A stretch of DNA of 6,797 nucleotides from Gammaproteobacteria bacterium. Lineage in GTDB: Bacteria; Pseudomonadota; Gammaproteobacteria; Pseudomonadales; Azotimanducaceae. The stretch is from contig JAPUJX010000614.1 in assembly GCA_027295975.1 (NCBI GenBank), positions 1 to 6,797 on the forward strand, in the 5' to 3' direction. A program made the position numbers and the translations under genes. Shown here piece by piece: positions 1 through 6,469 of the stretch (position 1 is the stretch's first letter; each line of letters opens with the position of its first letter). The notes under the pieces are model-generated. The model saw nothing but the letters and a program-made list of their open reading frames with translations. It searched no databases and was not told where the DNA came from.

Positions 1-2081
1 AAGGCGGGACCATTGATCTCCAAATCAAATCCCGCCATTCGATACCGTTCAAGGTGCGCTCGCATCTCTTTCTCAAAGTCTGCATCCACTGGCCGTCCTC
101 CCTTCCGGTCAATGGTGACAAAGGCCGTGTACCAGCTCCCCGTCCAGCGCAACGCGGCCATGGCCTTCTGGACTTCGGGATGACGCTGCGCGACCTCGGC
201 GTAGTCGTCCTCGGTCACCGCCCGCTCTTGCCTGCGAAAGGCTTGCGGTGCAAACAGACGCACCTGCTCGGTGAGTTCCGGCTCTATCCCACCGGCGGCT
301 GGTAGGGGATTGCGTACGCTCTGAATACCGGTGCCCGCCAGAACGACGCGGCGAATCGCCTCTGCCCCGACATTCCCCGCGCGACCCCTGCCCACCCGGT
401 AAGTGGCCTTCAGGCTGGCGCCACTGGTCGGTGGTTTGCCGAACACACCGTCACCAAAGCGAAGGGAGGCACGCCCGTCGTCCTCCATCTCCGCCACGAA
501 TTCAGGAGCAAAACGATCGCTGCTCAACAGATCGCGCCGCACGGTCCAGATCTCGCCGTTTCCGCGCAGCCCCACGACAGGTAGCGCGCCATGCGGTTCT
601 TGCTTTGTTACCACAGCAGCGGGCTGGTTCCGAGCTTTACCATCATCGTAGGCAACCCAATGGGTGATCCCGCGTTCTTGTAAGCGGGGACGATAGCGCC
701 CGTTGCCCGCTACCTGCTCCAGTTCCTCCCCCTCGATCGTCCTTCCATGATCGACCAGTGCGACGTTCCCACGAGCAACACTTACATCGGTGACCGTCTC
801 GCCTTCGATTACGGCCGAAATGCACAATGGAAAGAGGAGCGCATCTTCTTCATGCCATTCGATGTCCAAGATCGGCGTCCCGTCCAGAAGATCCTGAGTA
901 ACATCCACCCGCGACAAGCGAATGGCATGGCGATGGGTCGGATCAGCGTCCTCTGGCTTGCCTGTTGTCGGACTGCGCACTTCTTCAAACATGAGCACAT
1001 CCCCGGCATTGAGCGACAGCGGAGGATCATTCCGCAAGGTCGCCCGCGTGCTTCCGCGCGGTAGGCAACACTCAGTATCGCTCCAGGTATGGAATTTGAT
1101 CTCGTTGTGGGCACTGTGAAGCTGTATGTCGTGCATGGTCTCAAACACCACAGGTTTCTCAACAGCGAGAAGCTTCTCGAACTCAGCGGGATCGACCATG
1201 GACGTGTCACGTAACCCTCGCGTGAGCAGAGGCGTGCTTGCTGGTATCGTCAGTCCATCAGCCCCACCGCCTGGTTCAACCTCAAAGCAAACCCGCGCAC
1301 GCGCATTGCAGCCCTCGTGCATCACATAGTCCAGCAGCCGCGCGTGACGACGCACGGACACCCGCTTGCGCGCTGTGCCCAAGTACGCTTCAGTGGCAAC
1401 GGCATCCTGGAAATAGCTCAGGTGATCGCCCACATACGCCAGCAATTCCACGAGCGCTACCTGCATGTCGGCGGGATTCCGCTCCCTCCAATCCGGCATG
1501 AGGACGCTTAACCGGTCCAGCATGAGACGACGGAAACTGGCGTAATCCTTGGCCAGGTAATCAATCTGTGGTTCCTCCAGCTTCTCCGGCGGGCAGACCG
1601 TTTCTGTCTTGCAATCAAAGTCGCTGGGGCATTCGGCCTTGAATGAGAAGTCGATCTCGGAAAGCTGTGGGTCGAACCCAGTGGGAGGATTGGGGTCCGT
1701 CGGAGATGTCGTCAGCAAGAGTCGGTACGTAGAAAAGTCGCCGTCGGAGTTTGTGCGGACCACAAGCACGTGGTTCGGCTCCGGAAGGGCTGAAAAGAAT
1801 GCCTGTTCGGCGGCGTTCATCAGCGTGAGGGGTATCGACGGCGCGGGAAATGCCCATTGCACGTTGACCGGTGTGATGCGCACGCCACCCTCGACGCGGA
1901 CGCTGTTGGCGGTCAACGCGGGGACGGGCTTGAGACAGCGAACCAACAACGTGCGCTGGCGCGGGCTTCCAACTGGAGCATCTTGATCGACCACCTCCAG
2001 GTAGTCGATGCCGTTGAGGCTGGCGTGTGCGCGCACGGCCTGGCGTCGCATCTCGTTCTTGCAAAAGTACTGTGTACCCAT
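1..2081 (-). CDS. Putative baseplate assembly protein (gp6/J-like, Afp11-type), 3' end beyond window
   Basis: Reading the minus strand from the ATG at 2081 gives 693 codons with no stop before the left edge, so the C-terminus is missing. Sequence seen: an N-terminal segment with NGIDYLEV (residues 23-30), a Cys cluster (C151, C157, C163), then IDYLAKDYASFRRL (173-186), the helical stretch AYVGDHLSYFQDAVATEAYL (215-234), RFGDGVFGK (541-549), YRVGRGRAGNVG (561-572) and APQAFRRQERAVTEDDYAEV (611-630). These match the 'putative baseplate assembly protein' family (baseplate J/T4 gp6-like). In CIS particles this family forms the wedge ring linking hub to sheath. Start choice: the ATG lies one base after the TGA of the gp25-like gene. 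A downstream in-frame ATG at codon 11 would lose part of the conserved N-terminus. The ribosome site is weak, so coupling to the upstream gene is likely. Confidence 0.93.
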   Translation of the reverse strand, partial: MGTQYFCKNEMRRQAVRAHASLNGIDYLEVVDQDAPVGSPRQRTLLVRCLKPVPALTANSVRVEGGVRITPVNVQWAFPAPSIPLTLMNAAEQAFFSALPEPNHVLVVRTNSDGDFSTYRLLLTTSPTDPNPPTGFDPQLSEIDFSFKAECPSDFDCKTETVCPPEKLEEPQIDYLAKDYASFRRLMLDRLSVLMPDWRERNPADMQVALVELLAYVGDHLSYFQDAVATEAYLGTARKRVSVRRHARLLDYVMHEGCNARARVCFEVEPGGGADGLTIPASTPLLTRGLRDTSMVDPAEFEKLLAVEKPVVFETMHDIQLHSAHNEIKFHTWSDTECCLPRGSTRATLRNDPPLSLNAGDVLMFEEVRSPTTGKPEDADPTHRHAIRLSRVDVTQDLLDGTPILDIEWHEEDALLFPLCISAVIEGETVTDVSVARGNVALVDHGRTIEGEELEQVAGNGRYRPRLQERGITHWVAYDDGKARNQPAAVVTKQEPHGALPVVGLRGNGEIWTVRRDLLSSDRFAPEFVAEMEDDGRASLRFGDGVFGKPPTSGASLKATYRVGRGRAGNVGAEAIRRVVLAGTGIQSVRNPLPAAGGIEPELTEQVRLFAPQAFRRQERAVTEDDYAEVAQRHPEVQKAMAALRWTGSWYTAFVTIDRKGGRPVDADFEKEMRAHLERYRMAGFDLEINGPA

Positions 2082-2082
2082 C

Positions 2083-2439
2083 TCAAATCTCACGCGAGAA
2101 TTGTGCGGTCTGGCGTTGCTGGTTACGCCGGACTAAGTACGTGATAGTCACCCGGAGGGTGGAGTCTTGACTCTCCACTTCCACCCCCTCCACCTGAATC
2201 AAATTGCCCAACCATTGCTGAAGCCCCCCTTGCACCAAGAACTGGGTGGCGGCTGCAAGTTCATCGCTGTTGGGCGCGAAGACAAGCTGCTTCAGGCCGC
2301 AGCCAAAGTCCGGGCGATTCACCCGCTCGCCGGGGGAAGTAAACAAAACCTGCTCGATCAGGTCACGGATGTGGTCATCGTCGTCCGTGTCCGCTGTCCG
2401 CCCGCGTCCGTCAAAATGAAAGGGAAAATCTATGTTCAT
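2083..2439 (-). CDS. gpW/gp25-like baseplate wedge protein (Afp9-type)
   Basis: A 118-residue protein of the T4 gp25 / IraD-like family. Visible signatures are the N-terminal FPFHFDGRGRTA (residues 5-16), an acidic patch DDDDHIRDLIEQVLFT (19-34), and the core GERVNRPDFGCGL (37-49), the family hallmark. A short C-terminal beta region (RVTITYLVRR, 96-105) follows. Length is normal for the family. Gp25 proteins anchor the first sheath ring to the baseplate and contact the gp6/J-like wedge protein, which is encoded one base downstream here. The gene begins 6 nt after the stop of the PAAR-like gene. Only a weak Shine-Dalgarno match precedes the ATG, consistent with translational coupling in the operon. 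The assignment is secure; only the exact in vivo start is inferred. Confidence 0.95.
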   Translation of the reverse strand: MNIDFPFHFDGRGRTADTDDDDHIRDLIEQVLFTSPGERVNRPDFGCGLKQLVFAPNSDELAAATQFLVQGGLQQWLGNLIQVEGVEVESQDSTLRVTITYLVRRNQQRQTAQFSREI

Positions 2440-2445
2440 AACGTC

Positions 2446-2769
2446 TCACATTCCACTGACTCGTATTTGGGTCAGGATGACCAGTAGCGGAGTAGCCGTC
2501 GGCGTGCAGATTGCCTGGCTATCCTGTAGCAACACGGGCTGCCCGTTGGATGTGATCCGCGTGGTGGCGCTCACAAACTGGGCTGTCACGCAGGGACCGT
2601 TCGCCGCCGGCGGCGGTGGGAGCGCACACCCCGCGACGACATACGGGCTCGCCAGCGTCACCGTCGGTTGCCCGCCGACGGTCACGCGTGGATTGGGCAC
2701 AGTCGGGGTCGCTTGCCCCGCGTGTGAACAGAGCACTTGTGCACCGACATGGAGTAGAAAGCCCGGCAT
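2446..2769 (-). CDS. PAAR-like spike-tip protein with Cys/His residues (Afp10-type position)
   Basis: A 107-residue protein located between the gpV-like spike gene and the gp25-like gene, where CIS loci encode the sharpening tip. Sequence seen: an N-terminal LHVGAQVLCSHAGQATP (residues 6-22), a beta-rich middle with GGQPTVTLASPYVVAGC (32-48), a Pro run PPPP (51-54), and a second half containing TSNGQPVLLQDSQAIC (73-88). Possible metal ligands are H7, C14, H16, C48, C60 and C88. Known PAAR tips are small Cys/His-coordinated cones, so a metal-bound tip is inferred, not shown. The classical Pro-Ala-Ala-Arg motif is not obvious, hence 'PAAR-like'. AAAGGG at 2784-2779, 9 nt before the ATG, is a reasonable ribosome site and supports this start. 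The upstream gap is 20 nt. Confidence 0.8.
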   Translation of the reverse strand: MPGFLLHVGAQVLCSHAGQATPTVPNPRVTVGGQPTVTLASPYVVAGCALPPPPAANGPCVTAQFVSATTRITSNGQPVLLQDSQAICTPTATPLLVILTQIRVSGM

Positions 2770-2789
2770 TCTCTGTTTCCCTTTAGATT

Positions 2790-3305
2790 TCAGATCACCG
2801 CGAGCGCCCCGTTATTGATGGTCACCGATGGGCCGACCATCACGATCGACGCCCCTTTACCGTTCTGGATGTAGATCCCGGTATCGTTAACGATGATGGA
2901 GGCGCCAGTCGTGCTTTTGAGCATGATGCCGCCCGTCGGCCCCGGGAGATCGCTGATCATTATCGTGTTTTGCCCTGCAGTTTGCAGGACGATATTCGGG
3001 CTCGCCGGGATACCCGCCAGCGCGAGGGCTGGAACTTCGGCCACGATCCCCCAGTATCCACCGACCCAAATGGGATAATCGGGGTCACCCTGCTCAAACT
3101 CCACCCATACCCCAGCCCCGATCTGTGGCACGACAAAGATGCCCATCTGTTTGCCGGCTATCGGTACACACGGCATCGCCCAACTCGACGGCATGAGACT
3201 CGATACATCTGGCACTATGACCTGAATGCGACCGATCTGAAGCGGATCAATGTTGTTGACCACTGTCCCGCGATATTTGCCATAATATTTTTGGTTGCCG
3301 TTCAT
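2790..3305 (-). CDS. Baseplate assembly protein V / gp5-like OB-fold spike protein
   Basis: A 171-residue protein with two parts. Residues 7-85 resemble the OB-fold of phage gpV/VgrG/gp5: YYGKYRGTVVNNIDPLQIGRIQV (residues 7-29 in two overlapping beta strands), then WAMPCVPIAG (42-51), GAGVWVEFEQGDPDYPIWVG (63-82) and W85. Residues about 100-171 are short alternating Val/Ile/Gly strands (IVLQTAG, IMISDLPG, IMLKSTTG, IIVNDTG, IYIQNGKG), the pattern of a trimeric beta-helical needle shaft. The protein would form the spike below the late-control-D hub and carry the PAAR-like tip encoded next. In Afp/PVC-type systems hub and spike are usually one VgrG-like polypeptide (Afp8/Pvc8); here they are separate genes. 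The ATG overlaps the TGA of the hub gene as ATGA, and no Shine-Dalgarno is seen, so translation is probably by reinitiation. Confidence 0.93.
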   Translation of the reverse strand: MNGNQKYYGKYRGTVVNNIDPLQIGRIQVIVPDVSSLMPSSWAMPCVPIAGKQMGIFVVPQIGAGVWVEFEQGDPDYPIWVGGYWGIVAEVPALALAGIPASPNIVLQTAGQNTIMISDLPGPTGGIMLKSTTGASIIVNDTGIYIQNGKGASIVMVGPSVTINNGALAVI

Positions 3306-4426
3306 ACCGGAACTTTCGGAGTAATGGAGACCAGGCCGTTTCTGCTTAACGAGAAACTTTGTTTAAATTCGCCCCGCTTGATCGTGCTGGTGACACTCTT
3401 TACATAATAAAGCCCGTCAAACGCCATGCCCGCGCCCCGCACGCCCACAAGCTGCCGTGCCTTCAAGACCCGGCCATAACGCACCACATCCAGTGTGCCG
3501 TTACCGGAAACGGCATCCGCCGAACGGGAGGCCTCTGCCAAGCCGCGACCAATGGCCTGCATCGGCGAAAGTTTGGCCGTGTCCTTCAACACCGTCACAT
3601 TAGTGATCGGCGCCGGAATCACTCCCAACGGCGGCTGGAGCGGATTCACTTTGGGAATAGGAATGGGAATCGGCACCTTCGTCAGTGGGTTTTGAATAAA
3701 AACGATCGGCAACGTTGTTTCCGCGGTATTGAAATTGAAACTCAGTGATTTGACGTTCGTGTGCGCGTCCATATCGAGGTTGAGCGCTGGTTGCGGGACG
3801 CCAACTTTTATCTCCGGCCCCCAGTAGGCGATATTTGTTCCCGGGACAGGACCGGGGTCGATATAGAAGACATAGCCTACATCTGCCGCGAGCTGCTTGA
3901 TGTAATCCAGATCCGTCCCTTTATGGGTCGGAATACGCTCAATCGGAATCGGCACATCCGGGAACAAAATGGGGATGACCAACGGTATCATGCCGAACAC
4001 CGCGTACTTGGCGATAATCAACACCACGCGTGCCTCCGGCGGCATCGCCGGATACGGAATGCCACTAAAATCCTGCAAACCCATCAACTTGGTTAAGTCC
4101 TCCCCGGTAACCGTCAGCGTGGACTGCCCCGGTTGACCGCCAGGGGACACTTGTTGGTTGGTCATCACGCCATCCATCAGCACGTGCGGCATGCCATGAA
4201 TGGTCACGATGATGATGACGCGGAGCAAAGGCGTTTGGCCCCCCGCGATCAGGAACAGGGTGTGCAGCGGTGATTTGTTGCTCAAGGAAAACGTCAATTG
4301 GAAACCGCTCAGCCCCTCCGCAGCAGTCGTGACTTCGACGCCGGTCAACGCATCCAAGACCACCTGCGGCACCGGCACCGGCACGACGGGTCCAATCAAC
4401 AACGTGAGATAAAACCCCTTAAACAT
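3302..4426 (-). CDS. Phage late control D / gp27-like hub protein
   Basis: A 374-residue protein of the late control gene D (gpD/gp27, VgrG N-terminal) family, forming the trimeric hub between inner tube and spike. Sequence seen: FYLTLLIGPVVPVPVPQ (residues 5-21), GFQLTFSLSNKSPLHTLFL (41-59), STLTVTGEDLTKLM (102-115), the conserved GTDLDYIKQLAADVGYVFYI (170-189) and YWGPEIKVG (201-209), a Pro/Ile run VPIPIPIPK (251-259), and a C-terminal RGAGMAFDGLYYVKSV (330-345). The hydrophobic Pro-Val/Pro-Ile runs are not signal peptides. The reading frame is open further upstream to 4618, but family similarity begins at MFKGFYLTLL, and AGGA at 4437-4434 lies 7 nt before this ATG. The gene overlaps the LysM gene stop by 8 nt and the gpV gene by ATGA. 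Confidence 0.93.
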   Translation of the reverse strand: MFKGFYLTLLIGPVVPVPVPQVVLDALTGVEVTTAAEGLSGFQLTFSLSNKSPLHTLFLIAGGQTPLLRVIIIVTIHGMPHVLMDGVMTNQQVSPGGQPGQSTLTVTGEDLTKLMGLQDFSGIPYPAMPPEARVVLIIAKYAVFGMIPLVIPILFPDVPIPIERIPTHKGTDLDYIKQLAADVGYVFYIDPGPVPGTNIAYWGPEIKVGVPQPALNLDMDAHTNVKSLSFNFNTAETTLPIVFIQNPLTKVPIPIPIPKVNPLQPPLGVIPAPITNVTVLKDTAKLSPMQAIGRGLAEASRSADAVSGNGTLDVVRYGRVLKARQLVGVRGAGMAFDGLYYVKSVTSTIKRGEFKQSFSLSRNGLVSITPKVPV

Positions 4427-4781
4427 TCGTTTGTCCTGGTATGCCTTCCGGCAAAGTGATGCGAAGAATGCGACCAACGCTTTCAGTAAGTTCGTTGGGG
4501 CGCATCGCAGCATTCGCGTCACACACGCGCCAAAACTGTTCTGGATCGCCCAGGTACTGGGCCGCGAGATTGTCCAGTCGGTCTCCCTGGGTGACGGTAT
4601 GCTCCTGAAGCAGTGCAAACCGTTCCGGCGGAGGAACGAAGCGGCGGCCCACGTAGAGAATTGTCTTCCCGGCCGGGGTCACCAGTAAGGCGGTATCAAT
4701 ACCGTGGTAGCGGCTGGTGGGTGGAAAGAGACGGGATTTCAAGCCCGTGGTTTGCAGAAGAGCCTCCAGTGGATCGGTCAT
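4419..4781 (-). CDS. LysM-domain tail/baseplate protein (LysM half of an Afp7-like protein)
   Basis: A 120-residue protein. The first 55 residues (SRYHGIDTALL at 23-33, then ILYVGRRFVPPPERFALL at 41-58) form a beta-rich segment common before LysM domains in tail proteins. The LysM domain spans about 60-110: HTVTQGDRLDNLAAQYLGD (61-79), then FWRVCDANAAMRP (83-95) and RILRITLP (104-111). No signal peptide is present, so this is a particle component and not a secreted cell-wall hydrolase. LysM proteins in CIS and Myoviridae tails sit at the hub (T4 gp53-like role, Afp7/Pvc7 C-terminus). In Afp/PVC the LysM is fused to a tube-like domain, whereas here the two are adjacent genes. The start overlaps the upstream stop as ATGA, with a GGGGGG run 5 nt before the ATG. 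It ends 8 nt inside the next gene. Confidence 0.92.
   Translation of the reverse strand: MTDPLEALLQTTGLKSRLFPPTSRYHGIDTALLVTPAGKTILYVGRRFVPPPERFALLQEHTVTQGDRLDNLAAQYLGDPEQFWRVCDANAAMRPNELTESVGRILRITLPEGIPGQTNV
4434..4437 (-). promoter_or_regulatory. Ribosome binding site deciding the late-control-D start
   Basis: AGGA on the minus strand with 7 nt of spacing to the ATG at 4426. It lies inside the 3' end of the LysM gene. It supports 4426 as the start over the upstream in-frame ATG at 4618, which would overlap the LysM gene by about 200 nt. Confidence 0.6.
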
Positions 4782-5434
4782 GGGATCCCCCCAATGCCCA
4801 TCGCACCCATGGCACCGCCCTGGCTCATGGCAGCCAGCCGCTCTTTCTGCTGGTGATAGGCCATAAACAAGCTGCCGCCTGTGTGGGCAAAGCCCAAATC
4901 GGTGACGTTCAAGACGCGCATCCCCAGACTGACTTTGGCCCGAATCGGATTCAGCGCCGGGTCGAACGCCTCTTCGGTGATGCTGAAATCGGTCAGGCGA
5001 ATCGGCAGAATGCGGTTCTTGCTCCAGATGAACAGGGTCAGCGGCGCTTGCATCGGCGCGATCTCCAGCGTCCCTGCCTGCGCGAGGGTGTTGTTCATCT
5101 GCAATTGGCTGCTTGCCGGATAGACAATTGTCTCCAGTGCGGCCAGCTGCGGATGAATGCCAAGCTGACTGGCATTCGGGTTTTGATCGGGAAATTCCAG
5201 CTGATCCGTTGCATCAATCTCGGCGTCCAGCTTGATCGTTTCGACCGGCGGTCCCGTGAGGCGCAGCGTCTCGGAGCGGTCGCCGCCCTCACCAACGCCT
5301 TGCACCTGAAGCGTACGGCTGATCGATTCCGGGTTGTATTGCAACGCAATGATCCGCTGCACCGCAGAGGTCTCCGGGTTGATCAGCACAATGCCGCCTT
5401 TGATCAGCCGGGGTGAGCCGGGAAAGGTAGTCAT
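4778..5434 (-). CDS. CIS tube-like adaptor protein (N-terminal half of Afp7-like protein)
   Basis: A 218-residue protein matching the contractile-injection-system tube/adaptor family that precedes LysM proteins in these loci. Sequence seen: LIKGGIVLINPETSAVQRIIALQYNPESISRTL in two consecutive strands (residues 10-42), then RLTGPPVETIKLDAEIDATD (58-77), ALETIVYP (99-106), PLTLFIWSKNRILPIRLTDF (131-150), ITEEAFDPALNPIRAKVSLG (152-171) and a Gly/Met-rich tail (204-218). The middle motifs (FIWSKNRILPIRLTDFSITEEAF) are typical of the family. By analogy with Pvc7, it initiates or terminates the inner tube on the hub; this role is inferred. Only a weak AAGG lies about 12 nt upstream of the ATG, and a 96-nt gap separates it from the DUF4157 gene. 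It is therefore the first gene of the tightly coupled block and may have its own expression control. Confidence 0.88.
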   Translation of the reverse strand: MTTFPGSPRLIKGGIVLINPETSAVQRIIALQYNPESISRTLQVQGVGEGGDRSETLRLTGPPVETIKLDAEIDATDQLEFPDQNPNASQLGIHPQLAALETIVYPASSQLQMNNTLAQAGTLEIAPMQAPLTLFIWSKNRILPIRLTDFSITEEAFDPALNPIRAKVSLGMRVLNVTDLGFAHTGGSLFMAYHQQKERLAAMSQGGAMGAMGIGGIP

Positions 5435-5530
5435 GGCGATTTATTTGCCTTTTATATCCGCGTGCCCGTCAAGGTGTTCGGTGTTGTGCTGGGAGAGCAA
5501 CACACACCAGCGACATTCGCGTTTCGTTTT
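5435..5530. other. 96-nt gap between DUF4157 gene and baseplate block, with a weak hairpin
   Basis: This is the longest gap between genes inside the operon. It contains GTGTTG (5481-5486) and CAACAC (5498-5503) as a 6-bp inverted repeat, extended inside by CT/AG around a GGG loop. No run of T follows on the minus strand, so a Rho-independent terminator is not supported. I see no convincing -35/-10 pair. The hairpin could affect mRNA stability or the relative levels of the DUF4157 and structural proteins, but this is a guess. Confidence 0.3.
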
Positions 5531-5820
5531 TCACTTGGCTGCAGTGACGTTGCAACAACAAATAGCCCCCCCCACCTCTACCAACACTCTTTGGCCAAAG
5601 CCCGGTGTGGTGCTCACAAGCCCTGATAGTACGAACTTAAACTTCCCTCCTTTTACTTCAGTAGTAGCAATCGGAAATTCTATGATTCCGGCCTTGCTAC
5701 AACTTTCGCCTTTCTCATGAAGATAGAGGGAAGCCGTTCCCTTCTTTACGCTCGCTGTTCCTTCAATGATTACAACTCTTTTTTTGACACTTCTCTCACA
5801 TTTAGTAAGACTACACGTGG
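5531..5820 (-). other. C-terminal module of the DUF4157 protein, low G+C, unknown function
   Basis: This stretch encodes residues about 217-312 of the DUF4157 protein. Alternating strands such as KRVVIIEGTASV (230-241), GTASLYLHEKG (244-254), GGKFKFVLSGL (274-284) and QRVLVEVGGAICCC (293-306) suggest a small beta-sandwich, possibly Ig- or transthyretin-like. By hand count 5581-5820 has 107 G/C in 240 bases (45%), against 39 of 60 (65%) in 6121-6180 within the DUF4157 domain. I recognise no catalytic motif or known toxin signature. The break in composition falls at the domain boundary (residue 217-219). Confidence 0.5.
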
Positions 5821-6469
5821 GCGACGGTTCCGCCGCTTCATCGACTGCTTCTTGCCTCATCAGGACAGGGGGTGAGATTTGTCTGGGATCGTGGACAGCG
5901 TTAAAAGGCTTCGTCGTCTGAATTCCTCGAGCGACCCATTCGGCCTCACGTTCATAAGCTCTTCCTTGTTGTCCTTCCAAGGACCTGGCCTTCGAGCTGC
6001 TTAAGCTTTGACCCTGCTGAACAACGTGAGTCAACTCATGGGCCAGGAGTTGTCTACCTTCCGTTGTCTTGGGGGCGTATTGCCCTGCTGCGAACACGAT
6101 GTCACGCCCCGCTGTGTAAGCGCGCGCGGTCAACTCACCTGCGGATTCGGTGGCCTTTGCATCGGTATGCACCCGGACCTGGCTAAAATCGTGCCCGAAG
6201 CGGGATTCCATGAAGGTGCGGGTGGAGGGGTCGAGCGGCCGTCCCGGCGAGCGCAGCACTTCATGCACGATAGGCGGTGCAGTAATAGATTCAGCCTGAT
6301 GGGAAGTCCGCCGCTGCAAGCCTAACCGCTTCGCGCGGCACTCGGCGCACTCACCACCAGCAGTGGTGTGCTGACTGCAGGCGCATTCGCGTTGCAACAC
6401 TCCGCCACGCACCGGCGTGAATTTGGGCTTCCGTGCCGCTTTCACTCGGGTTTGCAACGGCATGCTCAT
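5531..6469 (-). CDS. DUF4157 (HExxH) protein with C-terminal beta-rich domain, candidate eCIS cargo or accessory factor
   Basis: A 312-residue protein. Residues 29-48 hold a Cys motif (C29, C31, C41, C44 followed by RAKR) resembling a small zinc-binding knuckle. Residues 65-152 are a DUF4157 domain: RPLDPSTRTFMESRFGHDFS (77-96), QVRVHTDAKATESA (97-110), GRDIVFAAGQYAP (121-133), and LLAHELTHVVQQ (141-152) with HELTH at 144-148, the zinc-binding HExxH. EREAEWVA (173-180) is a candidate third-ligand segment. Residues about 218-312 are a separate beta-rich module with C219, C224, C257 and a CCC triplet (304-306). DUF4157 domains are known to be enriched in extracellular CIS loci and to be joined to varied C-terminal modules; peptidase activity here is inferred. 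GAGGA at 6482-6478, 8 nt before the ATG, favours this start over the ATG two codons later. No signal peptide is present. The start overlaps the upstream ORF as ATGA. Confidence 0.88.
   Translation of the reverse strand: MSMPLQTRVKAARKPKFTPVRGGVLQRECACSQHTTAGGECAECRAKRLGLQRRTSHQAESITAPPIVHEVLRSPGRPLDPSTRTFMESRFGHDFSQVRVHTDAKATESAGELTARAYTAGRDIVFAAGQYAPKTTEGRQLLAHELTHVVQQGQSLSSSKARSLEGQQGRAYEREAEWVARGIQTTKPFNAVHDPRQISPPVLMRQEAVDEAAEPSPTCSLTKCERSVKKRVVIIEGTASVKKGTASLYLHEKGESCSKAGIIEFPIATTEVKGGKFKFVLSGLVSTTPGFGQRVLVEVGGAICCCNVTAAK
5566..5573 (-). repeat. G8 homopolymer in the DUF4157 gene
   Basis: Eight consecutive C on the plus strand (G on the coding strand) within codons for Glu-Val-Gly-Gly-Ala (residues 298-302), directly before the Cys triplet. 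Homopolymers of this length are prone to slipped-strand indels. One added G would remove the Cys triplet and read through the normal stop into the following gap, ending just short of the next gene. Confidence 0.6.

Noticed and set aside
1615..2064. Minus-strand open frame of 149 codons inside the large baseplate gene
   Set aside because: The translation is low-complexity Arg/Pro-rich. The neighbouring frame on the same strand is open for 693 codons and carries all the baseplate J-like motifs.
3654..3680. Short sequence repeat in the hub gene (Ile-Pro codon repeats)
   Set aside because: It is an imperfect coding repeat for VPIPIPIP. Similar Pro-Val/Pro-Ile runs occur elsewhere in the same protein, and I see no sign of a mobile or variable repeat.
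4427..4618. N-terminal extension of the late-control-D protein by 64 codons
   Set aside because: It would overlap the LysM coding region by about 200 nt, its residues resemble no hub protein, and the ATG at 4426 has AGGA at a good distance.
4613..5416. Plus-strand open frame of 267 codons
   Set aside because: It lies antisense to two well-supported CIS genes, its translation is Arg/Gln/His-rich without any family motif, and it has no ribosome site. It is a shadow of the G+C-rich coding strand.
5481..5503. Hairpin as a Rho-independent terminator after the DUF4157 gene
   Set aside because: The stem is only 6-8 bp with an internal mismatch, and no T-run follows in the direction of transcription.
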